From Pyropia haitanensis (Eukaryota > Rhodophyta > Bangiophyceae > Bangiales > Bangiaceae), in contig SDUX01000006.1 in NCBI GenBank assembly GCA_008729055.1, positions 3,150,842-3,214,841 on the forward strand: a DNA stretch of 64,000 bases. Direction: 5' to 3'. Made by a program: the position numbers and the translations under genes. This document shows positions 45,793-56,016 of this stretch, in pieces. Position 1 is the stretch's first letter. Every line of letters starts with the position of its first letter. The notes under the pieces are model-generated. The model was not told the origin of the DNA. It did no database searches and saw only the letters and a list, made by a program, of their open reading frames with translations.

Positions 45793-45852
45793 TGCTGCCG
45801 CGGCAGCGGCGGGCGTGAGGCCGGAAGAGGGGGGGGGGGGGGTGGGGGGAGT

Positions 45853-45884
<32 letters not shown>

Positions 45885-46613
45885 AGCGGGATTGCCACAC
45901 GCCTTGGGCGTTGTGGACGGCGGGGGGGAGGGAGGTGCGGTGTGTGCCCTGTGGTGCACCGCACGAAGGGGGGATGGAGGGTTGGGTGGGCAGAGGGGTG
46001 GCGCGAGCGGCGGCAGCCGGCTGGATGGTGGGGGAGGGGGGGAGGGGCGGTCGCCGCCAATGCCGCCGGGACGGGCGGCGGGATTGGCGGGCGGCCGCTG
46101 CGGGGCGGCGGGAGCGCCGCCACGGCGGCGGCCGGGCGGGCGGGCGCGCGTGAACGGGCGGGGTGTGCGTGCGTGGCGTTGCGCGCCAGGGATGGGGGGG
46201 GGAGGGGCGTTGCCACCAGCCGCGGCGGCCGCCGCGGCGGCCGGCCGCCACGTGCACGGCGCGGCGACGGCGGGCGGGCGACCGGCGTCGCCGACGCTGC
46301 GCGCTGGATGCGTCTGGGTGATGGTGGCGTACACAACAAAAAAAAAAAGAAGAGGGACCGACGACCGACCGGCATGCAGACGGGGGGAGCGGAGGGGGAA
46401 CCGGCAGACACGGGCAGGCCGACAGGGCGGGATGGATGAAGGGACAATAAAAGAAAGGCAGCGGAGGCGGTCACACAGCGTGCAGCGCCGGCCGGCCGTG
46501 AGGTCGTGCCCCTGCGCCCCCCCCCCCCCCCCCCCCCCGCCCCACCCTGCTGCCCCGCCGGGAGGTGATCAGCCGTTTCCCCCCCCCCCCCCCCCGCCCC
46601 CCAGCGGGAATCC
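45793..46613. other. 3' region between convergent small gene and MAP kinase
   Basis: This interval should hold both 3' UTRs. It contains a GGC tract (45853-45890), an A11 run near 46338 and long C runs (46516-46539, 46580-46595). I see no gene. Confidence 0.4.
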
Positions 46614-46748
46614 TCATCCCCTCCCCATGTCGTCCCCCCCTCCCTCCCCGCGCTCCGCCGACGGCCCCCGGGCGGGCCACACGGGCGGCGGCACGACCGC
46701 GAGCGGCGACGTCAACGCCATATCCTCCGCCCCGCCGCCAGCCCCGTC

Positions 46749-46808
<60 letters not shown>

Positions 46809-47099
46809 GCCGCCGTCATCGTCCATGTAGGACGGCAGCGGGGAGAGCGGGTCGACGGGCGCGCCAGCGGCGCCCATCCCGCCCACCCCCCCCGCGTCGC
46901 CGCCACCACCGCCATTGACCGCGCCCGCGGCGAGACCGCCGGCGGTGGCGGCGGGGGCGGTCGCCGCGGCGGCGGCGGCAGCCACCGCCGCGGAAGACGC
47001 CGCCGCCGAGGCGGCCGCCGCGGCCGGCGTCGCGTTGGCAGTGGCGGCAAGGGCGGCGGTGGCGGCGGCCGAGGCGGCGGCGGCGGCGGTGGCGGGCGG

Positions 47100-47132
<33 letters not shown>

Positions 47133-47384
47133 GGCGGCGACCGCCTTGGCCGCCGCCGCCTCGCCCCGCGCCCGCGCGGCCCGGTTGTGGCTGTCGAGCA
47201 GCGGGTCGACGGCGCCGCCGACCATGCCGTGCATGGTCTGGGTGGGGAGGGACGTCCACCCCGGCGGCGGCTCGGCGCCGCTCTGCACCGCCAGCATCGT
47301 GGCGCGGAAGCGCGCCGCCTCGGACGGGACGGCGTACTCGAGCGACGGCTCGGCCGGCGGCGCGGCACCCGGGCCGGCGCCACC

Positions 47385-47430
<46 letters not shown>

Positions 47431-48829
47431 ACCCCCCCCCCCCCGCAGTCGGCGCCGTCGCGGCCGCCGCCGCCGGCGCCTCGTCCTCCTCCTCATCCAC
47501 CGTCTGGGGAAGGGAGCGGAGGATGACGTGCGCCTGCGCCGGGTGGTAGACGGCCATCTCCTTGAGGAACAGCCACCGCATCTGCTCCGCGTCGAGCTTG
47601 TACCGCTCAAACTCAAACTCTGCCCGCGGCAGCGGCGACCCCGGCGGCATGTACGCGACGCGGCCAACGTCGTCGGCGCGGTACTCGGCAAACCACGGGT
47701 CGTCGAGCAGCTCCGCCGCCGACGCGCGGGCGCGCGGGTCAAACGCGAGCAGCCGCCGGATGATGCGGACCGCGGCGGGGTCTGCCGACGGCAGCGCCGC
47801 GGCGAGCGCGCCGGGCCCCCCGCCCGCGGCGGCGGGGAGGGAGAGGAGGTACCGCTTGGCCGCCGTATCCCGCACCGTCTCCATCGCCGACGGGGCGGGG
47901 GTGCCCAGCAGCGCCACCTGCCGTGACAGCATGTCGTGGTTGTTGAGGCCCGGGAAGAGGGGCACCCCGCCGCTGACCACCTCGGCAAAGATGCAGCCGG
48001 CAGACCACAGGTCAATCGCCGTCGAGTAGCTGGTGTAGGCCGACAGGAGGAGCTCGGGGGCGCGGTACCAGCGCGTGGCCACGTAGTCTGTCCAAAAGAC
48101 CGTCTCGGTCGGGTCCCGCCCGTCCGAGCCCGGCGTCGTCGCAAACGCGGCGCGGGCCAGCCCAAAGTCACAAATCCGCACCTCGCACGCGTCATTGATG
48201 AGCAGGTTGGCCGGCTTGAGGTCCCGGTGCAGCACGTTGGAGGCGTGGAGGAAGGCGAGCCCCGCCAGCAGCTGGTACATGATGAACCGCTGGTGGTCGG
48301 GCGACAGCGTCACCTGCAGCGGCGACCGGAGGACGCAGTGCAGGTCGGTGGGCATCAGCTCAAAGACGACGCACACGTCGCGGAACTTTTCCGTATCCGA
48401 CGGCAGCAGCACGTCGAGGATGGAGATGACGTTCTCGTGCGCGCGGAGGAGGCGGAGGAACTTTAGCTCCCGCAGGATGCGGGTCGCCTCGCCAATCGAG
48501 TCAAACACCGTCGCGATGCGCTTGATCGCCACCTCCCGGTTGGTCTGTTGGTCCGTCGCGGACACCACCACCCCGTACGCGCCCTGCGGGGGGGGTGGGT
48601 GAGCACGGCGGCGTGCCACGTCGGGAGCAGCGGGCGGAGCGGGCGGGGAGGGGGCAGGGGAGCGGCACGGGATGGGTCGCGGAGGAGGGAGAGCGGAGCG
48701 GGTGGCACGCAAGCAGAGACCAAAACAACGCGGAGCGGGGAATGGAGGGGGGGGGAGGGGGGGGGGGGGGGAACCACCTCCGGGCGGGACACCCGCCAGT
48801 GCCACAACCAAGCGACAGGCAACAGGAGG

Positions 48830-48866
<37 letters not shown>

Positions 48867-49858
48867 AGTCGAGAACCCTCTTTCGCCCGTCGGCGACGCC
48901 GCCGCCGCCGCCGCCGCCGCAACGGACCAGACGCGCGCCACCACCACACCGCCGCCGTCCGCACCGCCACGGCCCACACACAGACGGACCCCCCCCCCCC
49001 GCGGTCGCCCAGGCGCCACGCAACGACGGGACCACCCACAGCGACGCGGCGTGCCGCCAACGGGGTGACAGCGCGCGCGCCGCGGCGGCGGGCGACCAGC
49101 CACCGGCGGCGCGCCTCCCGCGCCGCCCTCCCCCCCCCCCCCCCCGCCCTCCCGCCGCCGCCGCCACACGCCGCCGCGGCGCAGCACCGGCGCGGCGGCG
49201 GGGACGCCCCGTGGCGGCGGCGGCGGCGGCGGCGCCAGCCGGGTGGACCCCGCCGGGGCAGCCGCGGCCGCCGACGGCGGCGGGGTGCGCGGCGCGCGCG
49301 CACGCGGCGGCACGGCCGTGGCGGCCGCCGCCGCCGCGCGCGCCGTGTGCGGTCACTGGCGTGGTGGGACCGCGCCGCTCGTGCGGCGGGGGGGGGGGGG
49401 TGGCCGCCACCCACAGCCGCGCCCACCCGGGTCCCGGCGTGGAGGCGCTGCCCGCCCGCGTCCCCCCCTCTCGACAGACCCCCCCATCCCAAGCGCCGGC
49501 GACCCCCACCACCACCACCACCACCACCCCCACCCGCCCCCGCTCACATCCTCTGTCCCCGCCCAGCAGTCCCTTGCGGCCCCCCCCCCTCCCCCTCCCC
49601 CCCCCCCCCCCGTCCCTGAATCCCGACCCAATTGCCCCCCCCCCCCCCCCCCACCGCCGGCACGACTCCCCCAGCCACGCACCCCCACCCCCACCCCCAC
49701 CCCCGCCCCCCCCCCCTTCCCCCAAACGCACCTGTCCGATAATGTGGTTCACCTTGTACCGCTGCTGCGCGAGCGGCGGCAGCGCAAACTCCCGCCGCGC
49801 CCGCCGCCGCGCCGCGCCCGCCGCCGCCCGCGCGCGCTCCGACGGCCCCGCCACGTTG

Positions 49859-49890
<32 letters not shown>

Positions 49891-49948
49891 CGCGGCGGCC
49901 GCCGACGCCGCCGCCGCCGCCGCGTCGGCCGCCGTCGTTACTGGCGCG

Positions 49949-50006
<58 letters not shown>

Positions 50007-50084
50007 GGTCGAGCGGCCGCCCCGGGGCGATGATGCCGACGGCGCCGCCGCCGGGCGGGGGGGGGGGGACGTGTCCTCCTCCAT
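46614..50084 (-). CDS. MAP kinase of the TDY type, two exons, two frame breaks
   Basis: Exon 1 is 50084-49732 and exon 2 is 48583-46614. The GTGCGT donor and GCAG acceptor join in phase 0, giving the glycine loop HIIGQGAYGVVVSA. The kinase domain has VAIK (Lys139), LHRDLKPANLL (Asp239), DFG (257-259), the activation loop TETVFWTDYVATRWYRAPE with the phosphorylation motif Thr283-Asp-Tyr285, and DLWSAGCIFAEV. TDY, not TEY, is the loop of plant group D and related kinases. After the kinase core comes an acidic DEEEDEAP segment, then an Ala/Gly-rich tail with SLEYAVPSEAARFRATMLAV and LPTQTMHGMVGG. Two breaks need one extra base each: at 50057-50068 (12-base run) just after the MEEDTS start, and at 47432-47444 (13-base run) after the kinase domain. 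With both, 774 residues result. The kinase is certain; the N- and C-terminal extensions depend on the breaks. Confidence 0.92.
48830..48863. repeat. A34 homopolymer inside MAP kinase intron
   Basis: Thirty-four consecutive A on the plus strand, which is poly-T in the transcript of the minus-strand kinase gene. It lies in the 1148-nt intron (48584-49731), about 250 nt upstream of the acceptor. It is the longest single-base run I noticed in the window. Confidence 0.9.
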
Positions 50085-50230
50085 AGGGAAGAGGGGGAGG
50101 GGGGGGGGGGGACGGCGGGGGAAGGTGGGGAAAGAGGGTGGGCGTGGGGGGGGGGGGGGGGGGGGGTGGAGCGGAGAGGTGGTGGGGTGGGGGGGGGGGG
50201 GGGGGGGTGGGGGGGGGGGGGGGAGGGAGC
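50085..50230. promoter_or_regulatory. G-rich tract upstream of MAP kinase start
   Basis: The 145 nt directly upstream of the kinase ATG are almost entirely G on the plus strand, in runs of up to about 20 broken by single T or A. The C-rich strand is the kinase coding strand. Such sequence can form G-quadruplexes, and it occupies the expected 5' UTR or core promoter. Its regulatory role is an inference. Confidence 0.35.
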
Positions 50231-52601
50231 GGACGAGGTGGCGTCAAAGGGGCCGCCGACGACCCCGCTTGGGGGCACCCGCAGCCGTTGGGGGGCCGAG
50301 TCCCAAGACCGCCGCCGCCGCGGCGGCCGGCGGTGGGGCCACGCCGACCGCGGCGGCCGGCGGCAGCGTGTGCAGCGGTGGGCGGCGGCGACGGCCGACG
50401 GCGGCCGCGACGGCGATGGGGGGCGCCGCCGCCAAGGGGCGCCGCCCGGCGGTCGCCGCGGCCGCGCCCCTACACACGGCGCGGCGGGCGGCGGGCGCGC
50501 TCGCTCGGCGTCCCGTGCGAAACAGATTGGCGGGACGCACGCCGCGCATGCTGGTTCTGGGGGGGGAGAGCGGGGGGGGTGGGAGGGAGGGGGGGGGGGG
50601 GGGGGGGTGGGTGGGTGGTGGCCCTGCCCAGATTCTCGCTGCGGCTGGTTCGCATTTGGCCCGTCTGGAGGGGGGGGGGGGGGGCGCCCGGTGGGCGCGC
50701 CGCGCTTGGTCACAGGGACACACACGACGGGGGGCACCGCGGCCGACGACGTCGCGGCCATGGACGCTTTTGGCTGCCGACGTCTCCTTGCAATGATTCT
50801 CCATCTTAGGGGGTTTGACGATGGAAAATCGATGTGGCTCGATGAGTCCATCTTAGCGGGGGCGCGTTGGACGTCGTTGGTCTCCTTCGATGGTCGATTG
50901 ATAGAGACCTCTAGGGCTGCATTACAGCGAGATCCCCAGAAACGGAACGTGCGCAGACCGCCACTGCCGCCGGATCTGGGCAGCCGTGGCCCGGTGGCAT
51001 CCTCACTATTGGCAGAATCTGCTACGCAACCGGGTTTGCGTTATTCTTGTGATAAGTTGGGGCCGTCAGAACTAATGCCTCACGGGGCCATTCCGCGGAC
51101 TGTTTCGACGAACCACCCAATCAGAGACTGAGTTTCGTTCACTCATGGGCCAACCACAGTACCTGCAGAAGGCTGACAGCACCCCCCGAGGCGTCACAGC
51201 GAGGTGTTCTGACGGCCCACGGTCGCCACGTCGCTCTGAACCTCGCCACGTGGGCTTCAACATGGCGCCACGTCCACGTTTTATTCCTGTACCTGTAGGT
51301 GCAAACAGCGGAAATGGCCGCCCCCGTAGGCCGCCCCCCCACACCACGCCACGGTAGCGGCGCCTAGCCCGCTGACGGTGGCGAGGGGGAGAGACCTACT
51401 CGCCTCTCGCATTCCCTCACATCTTCACCCCGCGCGTACAAGACCGTCGCCTCTCCACCAACCTCCCCGCACCCCATCCTCCTCACCCACATCAACACAC
51501 CCCCCTGATGAACCTGTCTCTCCCCTCCTTGAAGCCGCCTTCCATGCTCACCGCTCTTCGCTCTCTCCTAATCCCTCCCCTTCTTGCCCCTGGATGCGTC
51601 AGCCAACTCCAGCCGCGCAGCTTCACCAGCGCCCCCGTTCATGCCTTGTCTTCTTCACCGATCCATGCAAAACAGGTCCACACGCAAGAATAATCCACAT
51701 AGCAAGATACGAGGCCAAAGCATACAGTCAGACACATCGCGGCCACACATATAGCACGTGATATAGACACGGAAAGAGATCCGCGCACTCCCAGAACCAG
51801 AACAAGCTCCCTCCAGCTGCTCAGACTCCGGCGCGTCATCAAGAAGACGCGCTGGATCACAAATCTCTCATGAACGCGTAGCGCACGGTTCGACGAAGGT
51901 AAACGTGCGCATCTGCAGCCGTGCCGCCAAACAGGGAAGTGACTTGATCCATTGGAAGGGTGTCGAGTACCTTGCGGGGGAAGAGGCGAGGGGTGTGCGT
52001 GCAGGCGCGCTTCAACGTGGAGCACCGTGCCGACTTGGTGCGAGACGGCGAGTGGCGGTTGGAAACCAGTCCGCAGCACGGCCCGCTCCAGGACGGACCT
52101 TCTAGAAGAAGAGTTTGGTGTTCAACTCCAAAGCCGTGGGCGGCAAGTCTAACCCATGCTCTAATTTGTCTCGTCTACGACCTGCCTATTGGTTGATAAG
52201 CACGACGCCCCTTACTTAGGGTGCATCCAAGTGTTCCATGAAGAGTGCTGACGCTGCAACCCCCCCCGGGAATTGGCTGACTCCGAGATTGTCACTCGGC
52301 GACCTCACGGCGCGTCACGCGCCGCCGCGTGATCGTCGAAGTGCGGGGAGCTCCCGGAGTCGCCCGTCACAAGCGCACCACGTGGGGGCGAGCTGTTCGC
52401 GAGTGGACACAGCGAGGCGCACGTGGCCCCCTGGACAGGCCCCTTAAGGCTTGGGGTGTTCTGAGGGGCCACAGCCGAGCTGTAAGGCAGTTGAATTTCT
52501 CGGACTTGTGACTGAGTTGTGCTCATTAAGGGACAATTAACTTGTACGTGCGTTGCAGCCAATCGGAGACCGGTTTGGCAGCTCCAGCGCGGAGCACTTA
52601 G

Positions 52602-52720
52602 AGTGCGTCCGTTAATAAGTGAATGTTGACGGTACGTGAAGGTGCATGAAGTTGCCGTCTGGACCAATGAAACCACACCTGCACGTCCAAGCAACATCCA
52701 CTTTTTAGCGGAAGCACAGT
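52602..52720 (+). mobile_element. 119-bp foldback MITE-like element, copy 1
   Basis: It starts AGTGCGTCC and ends GGAAGCACAGT, and the two halves are imperfect inverted copies. It aligns without gaps to copy 2 (55504-55622), with 13 differences in 119 positions by my count (about 89% identity). No target duplication is evident. Confidence 0.75.
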
Positions 52721-52969
52721 AAGACTCTCCGAGTAGGCCATGCGGGCCCCGCCCGAAAATTCTATCAAAGGGGGATATCAATAACGGCGTTATGAAGACT
52801 TGAACCCCCCCCACTTGGATAGGGTTTCCTGGGGGGTGTGTATGTGTGTAGGCTGTGTAGGCCTTGCGTATCGGATTTGGTCAATAGTGACGATTCTGAG
52901 CCGGGCGGCTGCACGGGCAGCCCAGCCGCCCGGACTGCCGGCCACCCGGCACGCGCCCCCACCCACCTG

Positions 52970-53000
52970 CCTGCCCGCCCGCCCGCCCGCCCGCCCGTCC
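52970..53000. repeat. (CCCG)n tandem tract
   Basis: About seven consecutive CCCG units, ending in GTCCCC. A simple-sequence tract in intergenic DNA. Confidence 0.8.
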
Positions 53001-53750
53001 CCATGACGCTCTGGTGGTCGCTGAGTCCTCAAGCGTGCCACGACTCTGTCCAAACATTAACTGTAGCCGTGCCTGCGAGCGCCATTTGCCCGCGTTCAGC
53101 TACCGATTGTTCCAGGCGGCGACGGCGGCGGGTCGGCGGGCGACAGCGGCAGGGCGGCCGGCTGGCTTGTCGCGCGCCGCACCCCCACTGCGAGCATTCC
53201 CGGGAAGAGGCTGGCTCTGGCCCAGTACCGGCGACGGTAGCCGCGCCACTGAACAGACGCCGCGCACAGCTACAGCAGAGGCGGACGCGGAGCATAGCTG
53301 GAAAGGAGCACCAGCAGAGGGCGTCACGGTGAAGCGCCTCGCGGGTGCCAATGCAGGTCATGACCATCCTGTGCACTCCATTTCGGGAGACAGCGAGGGC
53401 GTAGGAGGAGCAACGCCACACCTGCGCGAAGTCCGTCGCTGTCCGTGCGGCACGGGCTGACAGCAGCTCAACCAATAGATTATCACGTATGTGGTCTGAT
53501 GTATGACCTTCACAGCTGGACTCAAAAATAGATCTTGATCGTGCACCTATCGAGTCGGTGGTGACGATTGGGGCGCCGATGACCCTCATCTTCCCAACGC
53601 CTCGTTGGTCGATCCTCATCTTGAAGCTTCGATGGGGCTACGATGAGGCTGCAGTCCAAGGAGACGGAATAGGCACACTCCAGTCACCACCACCGTCGCC
53701 GCGCGCAACACACACGAGACAGATCCCATTTCCCCATCGAGGCGGTCTGA

Positions 53751-54233
53751 GAGCATCTCCACCAATGGAGCCAAAAGCCAACCCAAACGAGACACGTGGC
53801 GCAACGTGGGCGACTGTGAATGGCCACTCCAACCGAGAAGCCAACGCCGCGCACGTCACGTCTCAAGCAAAGCACCTAGTGGGGCGCCTGGAGAGAGCAG
53901 CCGATTCCACGCCGTACTAGCGTCCTGTGGGACTGTCTGCAAGCCACGGGTCACGCTTCCTATTGGCGCAGGTTGGCTCCGCGTTTGGCCAAAAGCCAAA
54001 ACACCGCGCCAAAAAGGCTCGTTTGGCGCGGGGGTTGGCTCCGCTGCCGTTGAGAGCCAAAAACTCGAGTGCTCTCGAGGCGCATTAAGGTGGTCTCCAG
54101 AGCGATTAAGAATTGTGATACAGTCTTAGTTTTGGACCGTCACACGGCCCACCAGTCAGAGCCAAAGCCAAACCGGTGAAACGGGTGCCACGTAGTTGGC
54201 TTTTGGCTTTTGGCTGCATTGGTGGAGATGCTC
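53751..54233. mobile_element. Harbinger-like MITE with 3-bp target duplication
   Basis: The element starts GAGCATCTCCACCAATG and ends with its reverse complement. The terminal inverted repeats extend about 31 bp (53751-53781 and 54203-54233) with one mismatch, reaching into AGCCAAAAGCCAA. It is flanked by the trinucleotide TGA on both sides (53748-53750 and 54234-54236). The GAGCATCTCCA terminus and 3-bp duplication are typical of PIF/Harbinger-derived MITEs. The 483-bp interior has further GGCTCC and GCCAAA repeats and no transposase. Confidence 0.8.
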
Positions 54234-54299
54234 TGACAGTTTTGACGGCGTAGCGTGTCCTTGCGCGGGGGGGGGGGGGGTGGGAGGGGGGGTGGGGTA

Positions 54300-55050
54300 A
54301 GGTTGTCAGTCGTTAAGAAAAGTCGTTAAACAAAAGTCGTTAAACGATCGTTATAACGATCGTTAAATCGTTAAGGTCCAGGGACGAAAACTCGTTAAAG
54401 TCGTTAATTCCCGGCGCCTGTGTATTTACATTTCGGGCAGTGCAATTCTAGAGGACGGTGCCACATGCGCGCTCAGTCCAAGACTTGAGGGTCCGGATTG
54501 CTGACTTCGCGCGGCTGCCCTCCGCGCGCTCCTGCGACCAACGAGGCCACCGGCGCAGGCTGCACCACTACTCTTTCTTGTCGTCGCTTCCGGGCGCCTC
54601 TGAGCAGCTACATGGACCTGTGGGCTGGCTTTCGCAAAACTAGCGACCACGTGCTGGACGGCGATGGAAAGGCGACCAACTATTGAGTTGCCTTCTGCCG
54701 CGCCTGCGAGGCAGCCCACCAACAGTACCTGCGGGACGCGGAGGCGTGCGATGGGGACGAGGCCGCCCTCTCCAAGCTGCCGGTTGTACCGCCCGCCGCG
54801 CCGGTGCACGGCCGCAGAGACAAGATGGTCCCCCACCCGCGGAAGTGTCCGTTCTATCAGCAGTCTGGCGGGAGCTGCGCACCCAGTAGAGTTGGGGTGA
54901 GGGACTGCAAGTGACAAACTCGTTTTCGGAGTACAATGTAAGTAGTTAACAAATACGTCGGTAAGGTGGGTCGTTAAAGTCGTTAAACGACGTCGTTAAA
55001 GTCGTTAAACGATCGTTAACTCGGTAAGGTTTTTCTTAACGATCGTTATG
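54300..55050 (+). mobile_element. Relic element bounded by CGTTAA repeat clusters
   Basis: Two A/T-rich clusters of CGTTAA and CGATCGTTAA words lie at 54309-54407 and 54971-55048, in contrast to the GC-rich surroundings. The left one includes a perfect 22-bp palindrome (54343-54364). The clusters are largely inverted to each other and contain CGTTAAGAAAA or its complement near the outer edges. Between them is a broken frame with Cys/His residues. This is the layout of a small DNA transposon with subterminal repeats, possibly hAT-like; the exact ends and any target duplication are not clear. Confidence 0.5.
54498..54914 (+). pseudogene. Broken zinc-finger-like frame inside CGTTAA element
   Basis: One frame reads YMDLWAGFRKTSDHVLDGDG, an in-frame TGA (54684-54686), then VAFCRACEAAHQQYLRDAEA and a basic DKMVPHPRKCPFY before a TGA at 54912-54914. 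The W..F start followed by CxxC and a nearby His is reminiscent of a BED-type zinc finger at the N-terminus of hAT transposases, but the match is weak and no catalytic region is present. It is most likely a decayed fragment of a transposon protein. Confidence 0.35.
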
Positions 55051-55473
55051 TGCCATCCTTAGGGGGGGGGGGTGGGAGGGTGGGCTGGAGGGGGAGGAAC
55101 CCGCGTCTGCTGCGTGCGTCGCTGCCTCCGCCTGTGGCTGCTGGCTGGTGCGTCATGACTGACCCGAGGACGGGGATCGCCGACCGTCCCGGGCCGGGTG
55201 GGGGTGGGACCCGCGCCGGCCGCCGCCCGCGGCGCCGCCGCGGATCTCGCCGCGCGTTGGGGGGGGGGGGGTGCGCGCGCGTCGGCGGATCCGCCTCGCC
55301 GCGGCGGGTGCCGCCGCGCCGGTTGATCCCCAAGAAAAAAATTCACCCGCGCGTCCGTGGCCAATCAAGGCGGCGATGCCGGTGGCGGTCGGCTCGGCCC
55401 GCCGGCCGACGCGCGCCGGGTGTCCCAAGAGTTGCCCCAAATTTGGCTGCGGCGTCGGTTTCCGGCTCCACTC

Positions 55474-55985
55474 TTATGGATCGTCTCGGCGTCGCGGTCG
55501 TATAGTGCGTCCTACAAAAAGTGGATGTTGACGGTACAGGAAGGTGCATGGAATCGCCGTCTGGACCAATGAATCCACACCTGCACGTCCGAGCAACTTC
55601 CACTTTTTAGCGGAAGCACAGTACCTACCCGCGCGTACCACGGCGGGTGGGGGGGGGGGGGGTGGTGACCCACGAAAAAAAGGGAAAAAGAAAAAAATAC
55701 GGGCCACCGCGGCTGTCGCTGCACGTCGGGTCCCGACCGACGGCGGTGGGCCGCCGTCGCCCCGCCCGCCGCCGCGGCGCCGCCGGCCGGCCGGCGGCGG
55801 CGGCGGCCCGCGCGCGCGCCGCTGCCCCAGCCGCTCACGCCACCCCCCCCAGCGCGCGTCCCGGGAGAGCGGCGCGACGGCCGACGGCGGCGCCGCCGCG
55901 GTCGTGGCCGCGGCCGCCACCGCCGCCGCCGCCGCCGACGCCCAGCTCCCCCCCGGCCGGCGGCCGCGCGCCGTCTGCGCCGTCT

Positions 55986-56016
<31 letters not shown>

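Larger units (their letters stand above)
50231..53750. other. Gene-poor region upstream of MAP kinase
   Basis: Apart from the 119-bp foldback copy (52602-52720) and a CCCG tandem tract (52970-53000), I see nothing definite in this 3.5 kb. From 50790 on it is more balanced in base composition than the genes, and its short open frames carry no motifs. It reads as repeat-rich intergenic DNA. Confidence 0.4.
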
